A DNA stretch of 64,000 nt from Noviherbaspirillum saxi (GCF_003591035.1 NZ_QYUO01000001.1:992001-1056000); one strand, 5' to 3'. Counted from the first letter of the stretch, positions 46,887 to 56,706 are shown. The notes: generated by a model from the letters alone, not told the origin. Made by a program: numbers and translations.

Positions 46887-47708
46887 TTACCAATTCCCCG
46901 ATGCACCGCCGCCGTCGGCACCGCCACCGCCGCCGGAAAAACCGCCGCCAGAGCCGCCGCCGAATCCGCCGCCACCAAAACCACCGCCGCCGAATCCGCC
47001 TCCCAGACCGCCGCCGAGAATCACGCCCGGCACCGATCGTCCCCAGCCATCCCGGGAGCGTGCATGACGGCGTGAAGAACCGAAGCGCGACATCAGCAGA
47101 AACATCAGCACGAAAAAGATGAACACGCCAAGGGAAATTCCGTCGGAAGCTTCTTCCACAGCCGCTTGCCTACGCTCGGGCGCGGGAATACTCTCTTTGT
47201 CGAGCAGGCTGGTGATCGCCGACACGCCGGCCGCAAGTCCGCCGTAAAAATCATTTTGACGGAAATGCGGCGCGATCACATCCTGCAGGATGCGTTTCGA
47301 TTGCGCATCGGTGAGCGAGCCCTGTACGCCGCGTCCGGCTTCGATGCGCAAGCGCCGCAGAGATGGCGGATTGTCTTTCGCCACCAGCAGCAGCACGCCG
47401 TCATCGACGCCCTTGCGGCCTAGCTTCCATTCATCGGCCACGCGTATGCTGTACTGCTCGATCGCCTCGGGTTCAGTCTTGCTGACGAGCAGAATCGCGA
47501 TCTGGCTGCCGGTGCGAGTTTCATATTCCTTGAGGACGTTTTCCAGCGTGGCGCGCTGGCTTTCCGACAGCATGCCGACCTGGTCGGTCACGCGCGCCTG
47601 TAGCGGCGGCACCGGCACGAATTCCTGCGCGCCGGCGGATGCGAAGGCAAGGGCAAGGATCACGCCAAGCAGAGCGCCGGACAGCAATCGCAATAGGGAG
47701 GTCGGCAT
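46887..47708 (-). CDS. TPM domain protein, secreted with Gly-rich tail
   Basis: A YgcG-like protein of 273 residues. It has a signal peptide (LLRLLSGALLGVILALAFASA), a TPM domain at about residues 37-165 (DQVGMLSESQRATLENVL, VDDGVLLLVAKDNPPSLRRL, IEAGRGVQGSLTDAQSKRIL), then a membrane helix near 205 (ISLGVFIFFVLMFLLMSRFG). The tail is a glycine-rich repeat (GGGFGGGGFGGGGFGGGS). ATG 47708 is chosen; the open upstream extension overlaps lemA and is not family-like. It lies 10 bp downstream of lemA. Confidence 0.9.
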   Translation of the reverse strand: MPTSLLRLLSGALLGVILALAFASAGAQEFVPVPPLQARVTDQVGMLSESQRATLENVLKEYETRTGSQIAILLVSKTEPEAIEQYSIRVADEWKLGRKGVDDGVLLLVAKDNPPSLRRLRIEAGRGVQGSLTDAQSKRILQDVIAPHFRQNDFYGGLAAGVSAITSLLDKESIPAPERRQAAVEEASDGISLGVFIFFVLMFLLMSRFGSSRRHARSRDGWGRSVPGVILGGGLGGGFGGGGFGGGGFGGGSGGGFSGGGGGADGGGASGNW

Positions 47709-47718
47709 GTGCTTGACG

Positions 47719-48312
47719 TTACTTGCCGAAATTGACGGCCGGCGCGTTCGAAATGGCCTTTTCATTCTCGACCGTGAATGACGGCTTGACGTCATAGTTG
47801 AACATCATTGCCGTCAGATTGGTCGGGAAACTGCGCGCCAGCACGTTGTATTCGCGTACGGACTGGATGTAGCGTTGACGTGCCACGGTGATCCGGTTTT
47901 CCGTTCCTTCCAGTTGCGACTGCAGGTCGCGGAAGCTGGTATCGGCTTTCAATTGGGGATAATTTTCCGATATGGCCATCAGGCGCGACAGCGCTCCGGA
48001 CAGTTCTCCCTGCACCTGCTGGAACTTGTTGAATGCTTCCGGGTTGTTCAATACCTCGGGCGTGATCTGGAAACTGGTCGCGGCGGCGCGGGCGCGGGTC
48101 ACGGCTTCGAGCGTCTCGCGCTCATGGGAGGCATAGCCCTTGACGGTATTGACCAGGTTGGGAATAAGATCCGCCCGTCGCTGATACTGGTTGACGACTT
48201 CGCCCCAGGCCGCCTTCACGCGCTCATCCTTATCCTGGAAATCGTTGTAGCCGCAGCCGCCGAGCAGGGCGACTAGCAGGGAGATTGCCAGCCATCGGGT
48301 CCACCTTGTCAT
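47719..48312 (-). CDS. lemA: LemA family lipoprotein
   Basis: A 197-residue protein with a lipoprotein signal ending LLGGCGYN, then the LemA helical bundle: FQDKDERVKAAWGEVVNQYQ, RRADLIPNLVNTVKGYASHE, LMAISENYPQLKADTSF, and ENRITVARQRYIQSVREYNV. The ligand is unknown. ATG 48312 has GAGGAAA upstream on the minus strand. It is the first gene of the lemA-TPM-TPM operon, a well-known association, which here faces the DUF898-M48 pair. Confidence 0.93.
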   Translation of the reverse strand: MTRWTRWLAISLLVALLGGCGYNDFQDKDERVKAAWGEVVNQYQRRADLIPNLVNTVKGYASHERETLEAVTRARAAATSFQITPEVLNNPEAFNKFQQVQGELSGALSRLMAISENYPQLKADTSFRDLQSQLEGTENRITVARQRYIQSVREYNVLARSFPTNLTAMMFNYDVKPSFTVENEKAISNAPAVNFGK

Positions 48313-48389
48313 GATGTGTTTCCTCTTATCGTCCGGTTGAAAATCGCGCAGCCTGAGCAACGCAATTCTTGCATTCTATCCATTGTCTT

Positions 48390-49289
48390 TTATTTATGGG
48401 CGGCGTCTTTGGGTTTCAACAGAACAGTGCTCATTGCCACCAGAATCAAGCCCATCGCTGCATAGTCCTGCCAATGCGGCGTTTCCCCCAGGAACCATGC
48501 TCCGGAAAACACCCCAAGGACAGGAATCATCATCACTGACAGGCTGGATGCCACCGGAGGCAAGGTCCGCGCCAGCTTGAACCATACGACATGCGCAAAG
48601 CCGAAGATGAGGAGCGCGTTATATACGATCGCTGCCCATGCTGCTGGAGTCGGCCACTGCCATGCAGCGCTTTCCAGTAGGGTGGCCGCAATGGCCATCA
48701 CCAATGTGGTCAGCGCCAGCATCCAGAAGGTGAGCGAGATGGTCGGCATATTGATGGACGAGCGTTTCATCACGACGGTTCCATAACCCCATCCGGCCGC
48801 GGCGACCAGCGCGAAGACCGTGCCGAGCGGATTGCCGGCAAGCGTGGAAAACTCGCTGGAAAGCAACAACAATGCCCCTGCGAATGCGCAAGCCACGCCG
48901 AGCCAGGCACTGCGCACCAGTCGTTCTCCAAAAAATGCCAGCGCAAAGAGCGTTGCCCACACCGGCATCGTGTAACCGAGAATGGCAGCACGTCCTGATG
49001 CCAGGAGCTTGACGGCAAGAATCATGAAGCTGTGCCAAATCAGCATGTTGGGAACCGCAAGCCAGGCAAGGTCACGAGCCCGCCCGGCGGGAATCGCGAG
49101 CGACGCGCCCTGCAGGCGAGCGGCAAGCCAGATGGTGGGCAGGCCGCCGAGCATGCTCAGGGTGCGGAAGCTGAGCGGAGGAAAATCCTGCACGCCGATT
49201 TTCATGATCGGCCAGTTGATGCCCCAGAATAAGGTCAGCAGGATGAGAAGGATCCAGTCCTTGCGCGTAAGGGTAGTCATGTCGGTCAT
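48390..49289 (-). CDS. EamA/DMT family transporter
   Basis: An inner-membrane protein of 299 residues with about ten hydrophobic segments in two five-helix EamA repeats. Landmarks are [20 protein letters not shown] at the N-terminus, [20 protein letters not shown] near residue 95 closing the first repeat, and [20 protein letters not shown] near 248 in the second. Substrates of such drug/metabolite exporters cannot be predicted. An alternative start lies three codons in. It is divergent from pyrF. Confidence 0.9.
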   Translation of the reverse strand: MTDMTTLTRKDWILLILLTLFWGINWPIMKIGVQDFPPLSFRTLSMLGGLPTIWLAARLQGASLAIPAGRARDLAWLAVPNMLIWHSFMILAVKLLASGRAAILGYTMPVWATLFALAFFGERLVRSAWLGVACAFAGALLLLSSEFSTLAGNPLGTVFALVAAAGWGYGTVVMKRSSINMPTISLTFWMLALTTLVMAIAATLLESAAWQWPTPAAWAAIVYNALLIFGFAHVVWFKLARTLPPVASSLSVMMIPVLGVFSGAWFLGETPHWQDYAAMGLILVAMSTVLLKPKDAAHK

Positions 49290-49370
49290 GCCGGAACGAT
49301 ATCATGCCGGAACGGCAGGCCGGCACGTTACAATGCCCGGTATCGGTCATTCACTTCTTACTTTTCTGCC

Positions 49371-50195
49371 GTGACTTTCATAGAAAAACTTTCCGCCGCA
49401 TGGACGGCGAACAACTCGCTGCTTTGCGTAGGCCTTGACCCGGATATTGCCAAGTTTCCCGCCGCGATCAAAACCAGGCCGGACCCGGTGTATGCCTTCT
49501 GCAAGGGCATCATTGACGCGACTGCCGACCTTGCCTGCGCGTTCAAGCCGCAGATCGCCTACTTCGCCGCCTTGCGTGCGGAAGACCAGCTTGAGGCGCT
49601 ATGTGATTATGTGCGCGAAACCTATCCCCGTATTCCCATTGTGCTTGATGCCAAGCGTGGCGATATTGGCGCGACTGCCGAACAATATGCGCGCGAAGCA
49701 TTCGAGCGCTACGGCGCCGATGCCGTTACGGTGAATCCGTATATGGGATTCGATTCGGTGGCTCCTTATCTGGAATGGAAAGACCGCGGCGCCATCATCC
49801 TGTGCCGCACGTCCAATCCGGGCGGCTCCGACCTGCAGTTCCTGACCGCAGACGGCAAACCCGTTTATCAGCATGTGGCGCAACTGGTTGCGGATAAATG
49901 GAATACCAATGGACAGTGCAGTCTGGTCGTCGGCGCAACCTTTCCCGACGAGCTTGCACAGGTTCGCCGCATCGTTGGCGATATGCCGCTGCTGGTCCCG
50001 GGGATCGGCGCGCAGGGCGGGGATGTACAGGCGACGGTGAATGCCGGACGCACCAGTGCCGGTACCGGCATGATGATCAATTCCTCGCGTGCCATCCTGT
50101 ATGCGAAACCGGACCAGGCTGCTGGTGAAGACCATGCAAAGGCTGCGCGTCGCGTCGCTGCGGATACCAGGAACGAGATCAACCGTTTTCGCTAA
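49371..50195 (+). CDS. pyrF: Orotidine 5'-phosphate decarboxylase (type 2)
   Basis: Last step of UMP synthesis. The 274-residue length and the catalytic block [20 protein letters not shown] near residue 92, with its Lys-Asp network, mark the longer type-2 enzymes of Burkholderiales and actinobacteria. [13 protein letters not shown] lies near 20, and [19 protein letters not shown] near 206 binds phosphate. The start is GTG 49371. A 9-bp inverted repeat begins at the stop codon and may end transcription. Confidence 0.95.
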   Translation: MTFIEKLSAAWTANNSLLCVGLDPDIAKFPAAIKTRPDPVYAFCKGIIDATADLACAFKPQIAYFAALRAEDQLEALCDYVRETYPRIPIVLDAKRGDIGATAEQYAREAFERYGADAVTVNPYMGFDSVAPYLEWKDRGAIILCRTSNPGGSDLQFLTADGKPVYQHVAQLVADKWNTNGQCSLVVGATFPDELAQVRRIVGDMPLLVPGIGAQGGDVQATVNAGRTSAGTGMMINSSRAILYAKPDQAAGEDHAKAARRVAADTRNEINRFR

Positions 50196-50226
50196 TACCA
50201 ATCACGTTATGGACCGGGATTGGTAT
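50195..50226. terminator. Hairpin at the pyrF 3' end
   Basis: ATACCAATC (50195-50203) pairs exactly with GATTGGTAT (50218-50226); the left arm starts on the last base of the pyrF stop codon. There is no T tract, so it may stabilise the 3' end rather than terminate. Confidence 0.45.
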
Positions 50227-50275
50227 AAGTGTCAGGCGCTTTGCCTTCGTCAAAGAACGACGGCATTTTCCAGCA

Positions 50276-50761
50276 TCATGTCTGCCCTAGAAAACGCAAA
50301 AGGCCCTGCAGCGCATGCTGCACGGTGCGCTCACGCACTTCCTGCCGATCGCCGTGAAATATGATGCGTTCGGTATGGGTGCGCCCGTCCAGCGCCCAGC
50401 CGAAACAGACGGTCCCGACCGGTTTGCCGGGCACTGCGCCGCCAGGCCCGGCAATGCCCGTGGTCGACAGCGCGACATGAGCATTGCTATGCGATAGCGC
50501 ACCTGTCGCCATGGCGGCGGCAACTTCTTCGCTGACCGCTCCGCTTTCCTGGATCAGTATTGCGGGTACGCCGAGCATGTCGGTCTTCGCTGCGTTCGAG
50601 TAAGTCACGAATCCGCGCTCGAACCATTCCGACGAGCCGGCAATATCGGTCACCGCTTGCGCGACGCCCCCACCGGTACACGACTCGGCGGTTGCCAGCA
50701 GCATGCGCCTTGCCTGCAGGGCTTGGCCGACGCGTAGGGCCAGATCCATGATCTCGCTCAT
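50276..50761 (-). CDS. pncC: Nicotinamide-nucleotide amidohydrolase (CinA C-terminal family)
   Basis: Stand-alone CinA C-terminal domain of 161 residues, which deamidates NMN to NaMN for NAD salvage. Diagnostic segments are LLATAESCTGGGVAQAVTDI near residue 20, EWFERGFVTYSNAAKTDMLG near 46, VSEEVAAAMATGALSH near 77, and ALSTTGIAGPGGAVPGKPVG near 99. There is no N-terminal molybdopterin-like domain. GGAGCATCATC precedes the ATG. It lies 47 bp downstream of the 5-oxoprolinase stop on the same strand and could share its transcript. Confidence 0.92.
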   Translation of the reverse strand: MSEIMDLALRVGQALQARRMLLATAESCTGGGVAQAVTDIAGSSEWFERGFVTYSNAAKTDMLGVPAILIQESGAVSEEVAAAMATGALSHSNAHVALSTTGIAGPGGAVPGKPVGTVCFGWALDGRTHTERIIFHGDRQEVRERTVQHALQGLLRFLGQT

Positions 50762-50808
50762 GTGATGATGCTCCTTGATCCAGATTCCGGATAAATGATG
50801 AGATAGCC

Positions 50809-53800
50809 TTACTTTACCATCGAGCCAGATTCACTTCGCCGGGCTTGCGTTTCCTGCGCCGCAATTCCAAAGCCGCCACCGCCGGGCGTCTCGATCACGA
50901 ACACGTCACCTGCCTGCATCTCGGTGCTGGCTACAAAGCCGAGTTTTTCTATGCGCCTATCGTTGCGAATAACATAGTTCCGCCCACATTTGCCCGGCTC
51001 GCCGCCCGCGGCGCCGAATGGGGGAACGATGCGATTGTTGGACAGGATCGATGCATTCATCTCTTCGAGGAAGCGCAGCTTGCGTATCCCGCCGTTGCCG
51101 CCATGCCATTGGCCGTTGCCACCGGAATGCGGATTGATTTCATAGCTTTCCAGGCGCACCGGATAGCGCCATTCGAGAATTTCCGGATCGGTGAGCCGCG
51201 AATTGGTCATATGGGTCTGCACGACGTCGGTGCCGTTGAAGCCATCGCCCGCACCAGAACCGCCGGCGATGGTTTCGTAATACTGGTAAGTCGCATTGCC
51301 GAAGGTGAAGTTGTTCATCGTGCCCGGTGCCGACGCCAGTATACCCAGCGCGCCATAGAGCGCATTGGTGACGCAGCTCGATGTTTCCACGTTACCCGAT
51401 ACCACTGCAGCGGGATAGCGTGGATTGAGCATCGAGCCTTCCGGAATGATCACATTCAAGGGTTTCAGGCAGCCGGCATTCAGCGGTATTTCATTGTCCA
51501 CCAGCGTGCGGAATACGTAGAGCACCGCGGCCATGCAGATTGCGCTCGGCGCATTGAAATTATTGTCGAGCTGCGGCGACGTGCCGGTGAAGTCGATGTC
51601 CGCAGCACGGTTTGCATGGTCCACGCGGATCGCGACCTTGATGACCGCACCGTTGTCGAGCCGGTATTCGTAGCTGCTGTCCTTGAGTGCAGTAATGACG
51701 CGGCGTACCGCTTCTTCCGCATTGTCCTGCACATGCTTCATGTAGGCCTGGACCACTTCAAGGCCGAAGTGATCGACCATTTTCAGGAGTTCATCGACGC
51801 CCTTCTGATTGGCCGCGATCTGTGCCTGCAGGTCGGCCAGATTCTGCCTGATATTGCGGGCAGGGTAGCGACCCGACGAGAGCACTGCGATCGCCTCTTC
51901 TTCCAGAAACCGTCCTGCCTTGACCAGCTGGAAATTGTTGATCAATACTCCTTCTTCTTCCACCACCGTGCTGTTCGCAGGCATCGAACCCGGTGTGATG
52001 CCGCCGATATCCGCATGATGGCCGCGCGAGCCGACATAGAACAATACGGTTTTACCCGCCTGGTCGAATGCCGGCGTAATAACCGTCACATCGGGCAGGT
52101 GTGTTCCGCCATGATAGGGATCGTTCAGCATGTACACGTCGCCGGGCTGCATGCTGGCTGAATTTTCCCGGATGATGGTTTTGATGCTTTCGCCCATCGA
52201 GCCGAGGTGCACCGGAATATGCGGCGCATTCGCGATCAGGTTGCCTGTGGCATCGAACAAGGCGCAGGAAAAATCCAGCCTCTCCTTGATATTCACGGAG
52301 AATGCGGTGTTCTGCAAACGCAGGCCCATTTGCTCCGCAATGCTCATGAATAGGTTGTTGAACATTTCCAGCATCACCGGATCGGCGGTGGTGCCGATGG
52401 CCTCGCGCTGCTTGCGCGCTTCGACGCGATTCAATACCAGATGATTGAGTTGCGTAACTTCCGCACGCCAACCCGGCTCGACGATATTCGTCGCATTCTT
52501 TTCTACGATGATGGCCGGGCCATGGATGATGTCGCCGGGACGCGTATCTTCGCGCCGGTATAGCGCCGTATCGTGCCATTGACCGCCCGAGAACAGGCGT
52601 ACGGTTTCGGCTGCGCGCAAGGGACCGTCGCGTTCCGGGAGTTCTTCGAGGTTGACGGTGTGCTCGCCGGACAATCCGATCGCTTCGACCGAGATCGCCT
52701 CCACCACCAGATTCTTGTCCGGCATAAGAAAAGAATAGCGCTTCTTATAGGCAGTCTCGAATTGCGACACCATGGTGTCGACCGTGTCGAAGGGCACCAC
52801 GATCACCGAATCGGTGCCGTCGTAGCGCAAGTGAACTCGCCGCACGACATCGATACGGGATGGTTCGACGCCTTGCGAAATCAAGTCGCCGCTCGCTTCT
52901 TCGGCCAGCAATTGCAGTTTGTCGCGCACGATAGGCAGGATCGCCGGCGCAAGCGTTAGCTCCATCGCCTGCTCGCGCATCGCCGTCTGGTCCGCCAGGC
53001 CCATGCCATAGGCCGACAGCACACCGGCAAAGGGATGGGCGAATACGCGTGTCATGCCGAGCGCATCGGCGACCAGGCAGGCGTGCTGTCCGCCCGCGCC
53101 GCCAAACGTCGTCAAGGTGTATTCGGTGACATCGTGACCGCGCTGTACCGAAATGAACTTGATCGCGTTGGCCATATTTCCGACCGCGATTTCGATGAAT
53201 CCTTCTGCGACTTCCTCGGGCGTGCGGCGGTTGCCGGTCGCCTGAAATATTTCCTCGGCCATTTCGGCAAACTTGCGCACCACGATGTCGCGGTCCAGCG
53301 CCTGGTCGGCATTGGGCCCGAACACCGCAGGAAAATGATCAGGCTGGATCTTGCCAAGCATGACGTTGCAATCGGTGACAGCCAGCCTGCCGCCGCGACG
53401 GTAACTGGCCGGTCCCGGATTCGCGCCGGCGCTGTCCGGACCGACGCGATAACGCGATCCGTCGAAATGCAGGATCGAACCGCCGCCCGCCGCCACGGTA
53501 TGAATACTCATCATCGGCGCACGCATGCGCACGCCGGCGACCTGCGTTTCGAATTGGCGTTCGAATTCGCCCGCGTAGTGCGAGACATCGGTCGAGGTGC
53601 CGCCCATGTCAAAGCCGATGACCTTGTCGAATCCGGCGCTTTGTGCGGTGCGTACCATGCCGACGATGCCGCCGGCCGGACCGGAAAGAATCGAATCCTT
53701 GCCCTGGAAGCGATGTGCATCGGTGAGTCCGCCATTGCTTTGCATGAACAGCAGCCGCACGCCATGCATCTGGCTTGCGACCTGGTCGACATAACGGCGC

Positions 53801-54477
53801 AGGATGGGGGACAGATAGGCGTCCACAACGGTCGTATCGCCGCGCGACACCAGCTTCATCATCGGACTGACCTTGCTGGACACGGAAACCTGGGTAAAGC
53901 CGATATCGCGCGCGATGCGTCCGATTGCTTCTTCATGGTGCGGGAAGCGGTAGCCGTGCATCAGCACCACGGCGACTGCGCGATAGCCTTGCGCATGCAA
54001 GGCTTGAAGTTCGCGCCTTATCTGCGCTTCATCCAGCGGCAGGATGACATCGCCTTGCGCGCTGACGCGTTCATCGACTTCCACTACCTTTTCATATAGC
54101 AGTTCGGGCAGCACGATGTGCCGGTCAAACAGGCGGGGACGGTTCTGATAGGCAATGCGGAGCGCGTCGCGAAAGCCTCTGGTGATGACGAGCGCCGTTG
54201 GATCTCCCTTGCGCTCCAGCAGCGCATTGGTGGCCACCGTGGTACCCATCTTGACCGCTTCGACCAGGGCAGACGGGATCGGCGCGTCGGATTCTATGCC
54301 CAGCAGGCGCTTGATGCCGGCCACGGCAGCATCCTTGTACTGTTCCGGATTTTCGGAAAGCAGCTTGTGCGTCATCAGCCTGCCGTCCGGCCGGCGCGCG
54401 ACGATGTCGGTAAAAGTGCCGCCCCGATCGATCCAGAATTGCCAGCGTTTGTCCCGTTTTGGATGTTGCTGCATCAT
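50809..54477 (-). CDS. oplAH: 5-oxoprolinase (ATP-hydrolysing), fused A and B parts
   Basis: Opens 5-oxoproline to glutamate using ATP. The 1222-residue protein fuses HyuA-like (about 1-690) and HyuB-like (about 715-1205) halves, the eukaryote-type single-chain form. N-terminal landmarks are WQFWIDRGGTFTDIVARRPD, KMGTTVATNALLERKGDPTA and VIGFDMGGTSTDVSHYAGEF. The B half shows GLRLQNTAFSVNIKERLDFS, MLNDPYHGGTHLPDVTVITP and the C-terminal ETPGGGGFGIAA. It might instead act on hydantoins, but the fused form favours oxoprolinase. The start may be either of two adjacent ATGs. Confidence 0.93.
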   Translation of the reverse strand: MMQQHPKRDKRWQFWIDRGGTFTDIVARRPDGRLMTHKLLSENPEQYKDAAVAGIKRLLGIESDAPIPSALVEAVKMGTTVATNALLERKGDPTALVITRGFRDALRIAYQNRPRLFDRHIVLPELLYEKVVEVDERVSAQGDVILPLDEAQIRRELQALHAQGYRAVAVVLMHGYRFPHHEEAIGRIARDIGFTQVSVSSKVSPMMKLVSRGDTTVVDAYLSPILRRYVDQVASQMHGVRLLFMQSNGGLTDAHRFQGKDSILSGPAGGIVGMVRTAQSAGFDKVIGFDMGGTSTDVSHYAGEFERQFETQVAGVRMRAPMMSIHTVAAGGGSILHFDGSRYRVGPDSAGANPGPASYRRGGRLAVTDCNVMLGKIQPDHFPAVFGPNADQALDRDIVVRKFAEMAEEIFQATGNRRTPEEVAEGFIEIAVGNMANAIKFISVQRGHDVTEYTLTTFGGAGGQHACLVADALGMTRVFAHPFAGVLSAYGMGLADQTAMREQAMELTLAPAILPIVRDKLQLLAEEASGDLISQGVEPSRIDVVRRVHLRYDGTDSVIVVPFDTVDTMVSQFETAYKKRYSFLMPDKNLVVEAISVEAIGLSGEHTVNLEELPERDGPLRAAETVRLFSGGQWHDTALYRREDTRPGDIIHGPAIIVEKNATNIVEPGWRAEVTQLNHLVLNRVEARKQREAIGTTADPVMLEMFNNLFMSIAEQMGLRLQNTAFSVNIKERLDFSCALFDATGNLIANAPHIPVHLGSMGESIKTIIRENSASMQPGDVYMLNDPYHGGTHLPDVTVITPAFDQAGKTVLFYVGSRGHHADIGGITPGSMPANSTVVEEEGVLINNFQLVKAGRFLEEEAIAVLSSGRYPARNIRQNLADLQAQIAANQKGVDELLKMVDHFGLEVVQAYMKHVQDNAEEAVRRVITALKDSSYEYRLDNGAVIKVAIRVDHANRAADIDFTGTSPQLDNNFNAPSAICMAAVLYVFRTLVDNEIPLNAGCLKPLNVIIPEGSMLNPRYPAAVVSGNVETSSCVTNALYGALGILASAPGTMNNFTFGNATYQYYETIAGGSGAGDGFNGTDVVQTHMTNSRLTDPEILEWRYPVRLESYEINPHSGGNGQWHGGNGGIRKLRFLEEMNASILSNNRIVPPFGAAGGEPGKCGRNYVIRNDRRIEKLGFVASTEMQAGDVFVIETPGGGGFGIAAQETQARRSESGSMVK

Positions 54478-54599
54478 GTGGCTTCACCTTCCTGAAAGAA
54501 TTGCGCCCGGCGGAACGGCGCGAGACCTTCTCGATGTGTTTTTCGATTGTGCTATTGCCGGAATCTTTGAAGCAGATGACGCCGAAGCCTAGCTGCTCG

Positions 54600-54788
54600 T
54601 GTCATAGGGATTCTACGACCGAGAGGTGCGCTCGGCGACCTCCATGTGATTTTCCTCAATGAGGAGACCGGTCGAAGCACGCACAATGAATTTGCACAGA
54701 GGTTGTCCTGATTGAGCGATCAGGCGGCCGGTTTGAGCAGCGATGTGCAGATTCGAGCTTTCGCGGTCTTCGGGCCGCGATTTTTTTT
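54600..54788 (+). ncRNA. Candidate small RNA ending in an intrinsic terminator
   Basis: The 320-bp gap between 5-oxoprolinase and pgpA, both minus strand, contains a strong terminator pointing to the plus strand with no convincing plus-strand gene before it. Short inverted repeats lie upstream, such as CCTCAATGAGG near 54653 and CTGATTGAGCGATCAG near 54708. This suggests a plus-strand RNA of perhaps 100-190 nt. The 5' end is a guess; no clear promoter is visible. It matches no RNA family I recognise. It could alternatively be a leader remnant or a short-peptide transcript. Confidence 0.35.
54761..54788 (+). terminator. Plus-strand intrinsic terminator
   Basis: TCGCGGTC-TTCG-GGCCGCGA (54761-54780), an 8-bp stem with one G-T pair and a UUCG loop, followed by eight T at 54781-54788. 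On the minus strand no T run follows, so it is directional. Confidence 0.8.
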
Positions 54789-54797
54789 GTGCCAATC

Positions 54798-55331
54798 TTA
54801 AACCGGATACAGCGTGCGCCATAACGCAAACAGCAGCAAGGTATAAAACGCCGCAACGATATCGTCCCACATCACGCCGAAACCGCCCTTGAAGCGACGG
54901 TCGAAGTAGCGGATCGGCTCAGGTTTCATCATATCGAAAACGCGGAACCAAAAAAAAGCCAAGCACTGTGTCACCAAGTCCGCCGGTGAAAGAAATACCA
55001 TCACTGACCAGAACGCAATGATTTCATCCCACACCATGCTGCCGTGGTCGGCGATGCCAAGATTGCGTCCGGTAATGCGGCAAGCCCAGATGCCGATAAA
55101 AAATCCGGCAACAATGATCAAAGTCCATATTGCCGGCGTGAAGACGCCCGGCCAGCGTGATGTGAGCACGGCATAGCTCAGCCATGAGAGCAAGGTCCCG
55201 GCAGTGCCGGGCATGATGCGCGACAAGCCGCTGCCAAAGCCTTGTGCTAGCAGGTGCGCCGGATGCGAGAGCATGAAGCGGGCGTTGGGCCTGACTATGA
55301 CAGCGGTGCGCCCGGATTCCAGGGTATTCAT
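54798..55331 (-). CDS. pgpA: Phosphatidylglycerophosphatase A
   Basis: Dephosphorylates phosphatidylglycerol phosphate in the inner membrane. The 177 residues include the PgpA motif LAQGFGSGLSRIMPGTAGTL near residue 28, with SMVWDEIIAFWSVMVFLS near 98 and DMMKPEPIRYFDRRFKGGFG followed by VMWDDIVAAFY near 137, carrying acidic metal ligands. Three to four hydrophobic segments are present. ATG 55331 overlaps the thiL stop by 4 bp, the common thiL-pgpA pairing. The longer in-frame extension lies within thiL and is rejected. Confidence 0.94.
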   Translation of the reverse strand: MNTLESGRTAVIVRPNARFMLSHPAHLLAQGFGSGLSRIMPGTAGTLLSWLSYAVLTSRWPGVFTPAIWTLIIVAGFFIGIWACRITGRNLGIADHGSMVWDEIIAFWSVMVFLSPADLVTQCLAFFWFRVFDMMKPEPIRYFDRRFKGGFGVMWDDIVAAFYTLLLFALWRTLYPV

Positions 55332-56299
55332 GGGGTAGCGAAATGATCGAATGAAGCGGGTTGCAATGCCAGTGGCGCACCGTTGGCATCCAGGAGCCGC
55401 AGTCCGGCATCGGCGTCGATGCTGCCGACCCGCGTAACGGGAACGTTTGCTCGTTGCGCCGCAGTCAACACGGCATCGCGGTGATCGGCCGGCGCGGTAA
55501 AACACAATTCATAGTCGTCGCCGCCAGACAGCGTAAAGCGGCGCCGCAGCGCATCCGGCTGCAAGGACAGCATCGGTCCGGCAGGCAATGCGTCTACCAT
55601 CAATGATGCCCCGGTGCCGGATCTGGACAGGATGTGGCCAAGATCGCCGGCCAGTCCGTCCGAGATATCGATCGCAGCATGTGCAATGCCGCTCAACGCC
55701 GTACCCAGTTCGACGCGCGGCGTCGGCCTATGCATGCGCTCGCCTGCCTTGTCCAGTGTCGCATCATCAAGAACGATTTCATTGCGGTACCCTGCCAGCG
55801 CAAGTCTGGCATCGCCCAGCGTTCCGGAAATCCAGATATCGTCACCCGGCAGCGCGGCATCGCGCCGCAATGTCAGGCCCGGCAGCGCTTCGCCGAATAC
55901 CGTGATACAGATATTCAACGGGCCCTTGGTCGTGTCGCCGCCGATCAGCGCGCAGTGGTGTTGGTCCGCCAAAGCCAGCAATCCGGACGAGAAGGGCGCT
56001 AGCCATGCCGGATCGGCAGATGGCAGCGAGAGCGCCAGCGTGAATGCGAGCGGTCTTGCCCCCATCGCAGCCAGGTCGGAAAGGTTCACTGCCAGGCATT
56101 TGTGACCAAGCCTGCCGGCATCAGCCCCGGCAAAAAAATGGCGGCCTTCCACCAGCATGTCGGAGGAGATCGCCAGTTGCATGCCCGGCGAGGGGGTGAT
56201 CAGCGCACAGTCATCGCCAATACCGAGCGCAACGGCGCTGCCTAAATTGTGCGAGGGGCGAGTGAAATAGCGGGAAATAAGGTCGAATTCTGACAGCAT
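55328..56299 (-). CDS. thiL: Thiamine-monophosphate kinase
   Basis: Makes thiamine diphosphate from thiamine monophosphate and ATP. The 323 residues begin MLSEFDLISRYFTRPSHNLG, with the AIR synthetase-like fold motifs GIGDDCALITPSPGMQLAIS near residue 26, GHKCLAVNLSDLAAMGARPL near 65 and CALIGGDTTKGPLNICITVF near 115. AAIDISDGLAGDLGHILSRS lies near 208. It is coupled to pgpA by a 4-bp overlap. The first 300 bp upstream hold no gene. Confidence 0.94.
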   Translation of the reverse strand: MLSEFDLISRYFTRPSHNLGSAVALGIGDDCALITPSPGMQLAISSDMLVEGRHFFAGADAGRLGHKCLAVNLSDLAAMGARPLAFTLALSLPSADPAWLAPFSSGLLALADQHHCALIGGDTTKGPLNICITVFGEALPGLTLRRDAALPGDDIWISGTLGDARLALAGYRNEIVLDDATLDKAGERMHRPTPRVELGTALSGIAHAAIDISDGLAGDLGHILSRSGTGASLMVDALPAGPMLSLQPDALRRRFTLSGGDDYELCFTAPADHRDAVLTAAQRANVPVTRVGSIDADAGLRLLDANGAPLALQPASFDHFATP

Positions 56300-56706
56300 G
56301 CCCAGATTGTACCGAAGGAAATGCCATGTACATCGTCTTCTGTTGATGGCTCCTTGCGCATCTTCGCAACCATTTCGAGCCTCTCCTCTGTCTTATATAT
56401 GTATGTGCAGACCATTTTCGCCATGCAGTATGAACGGCATGAGGTGGAATTGCGAGAATGGGGTGGGTCTGAAAAAATCCCATATCTGACTTATTCCCTA
56501 TTTGGCATAGCAAAAAAGTGCGCCATGAGATCAGAGCCAATATTAATAAAATTAATTTAAATTAAAAAATCAATAGAAATCTTTATCGCAGACTGCGCAA
56601 TTCTAGTACCAATGGTCAATCTATCTAGGACAAATACGTATGAATCGCGTCGATTCCCTCTGATAAAATCCAGTGTTTTCCGCAAGCTAAAAAGGAAGGC
56701 CACATC
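56300..56706. other. Divergent intergenic region thiL/maeB
   Basis: A 407-bp gap holding the promoters of thiL (minus) and maeB (plus). ORFs of 60-80 codons on both strands look like chance. 56545-56590 is an AT-rich stretch with TTAATTTAAATTAAAAAATC. GATAAAAT near 56662 could be the maeB -10 box, but no good -35 is visible. Confidence 0.35.

Noticed and set aside
46910..47030. GC-rich repeat tract as a regulatory array
   Set aside because: It is the coding sequence of the glycine-rich tail of the TPM protein.
56242..56560. Small ORFs on both strands between thiL and maeB
   Set aside because: No ribosome sites and no recognisable motifs, and they overlap the thiL start; better read as promoter region.
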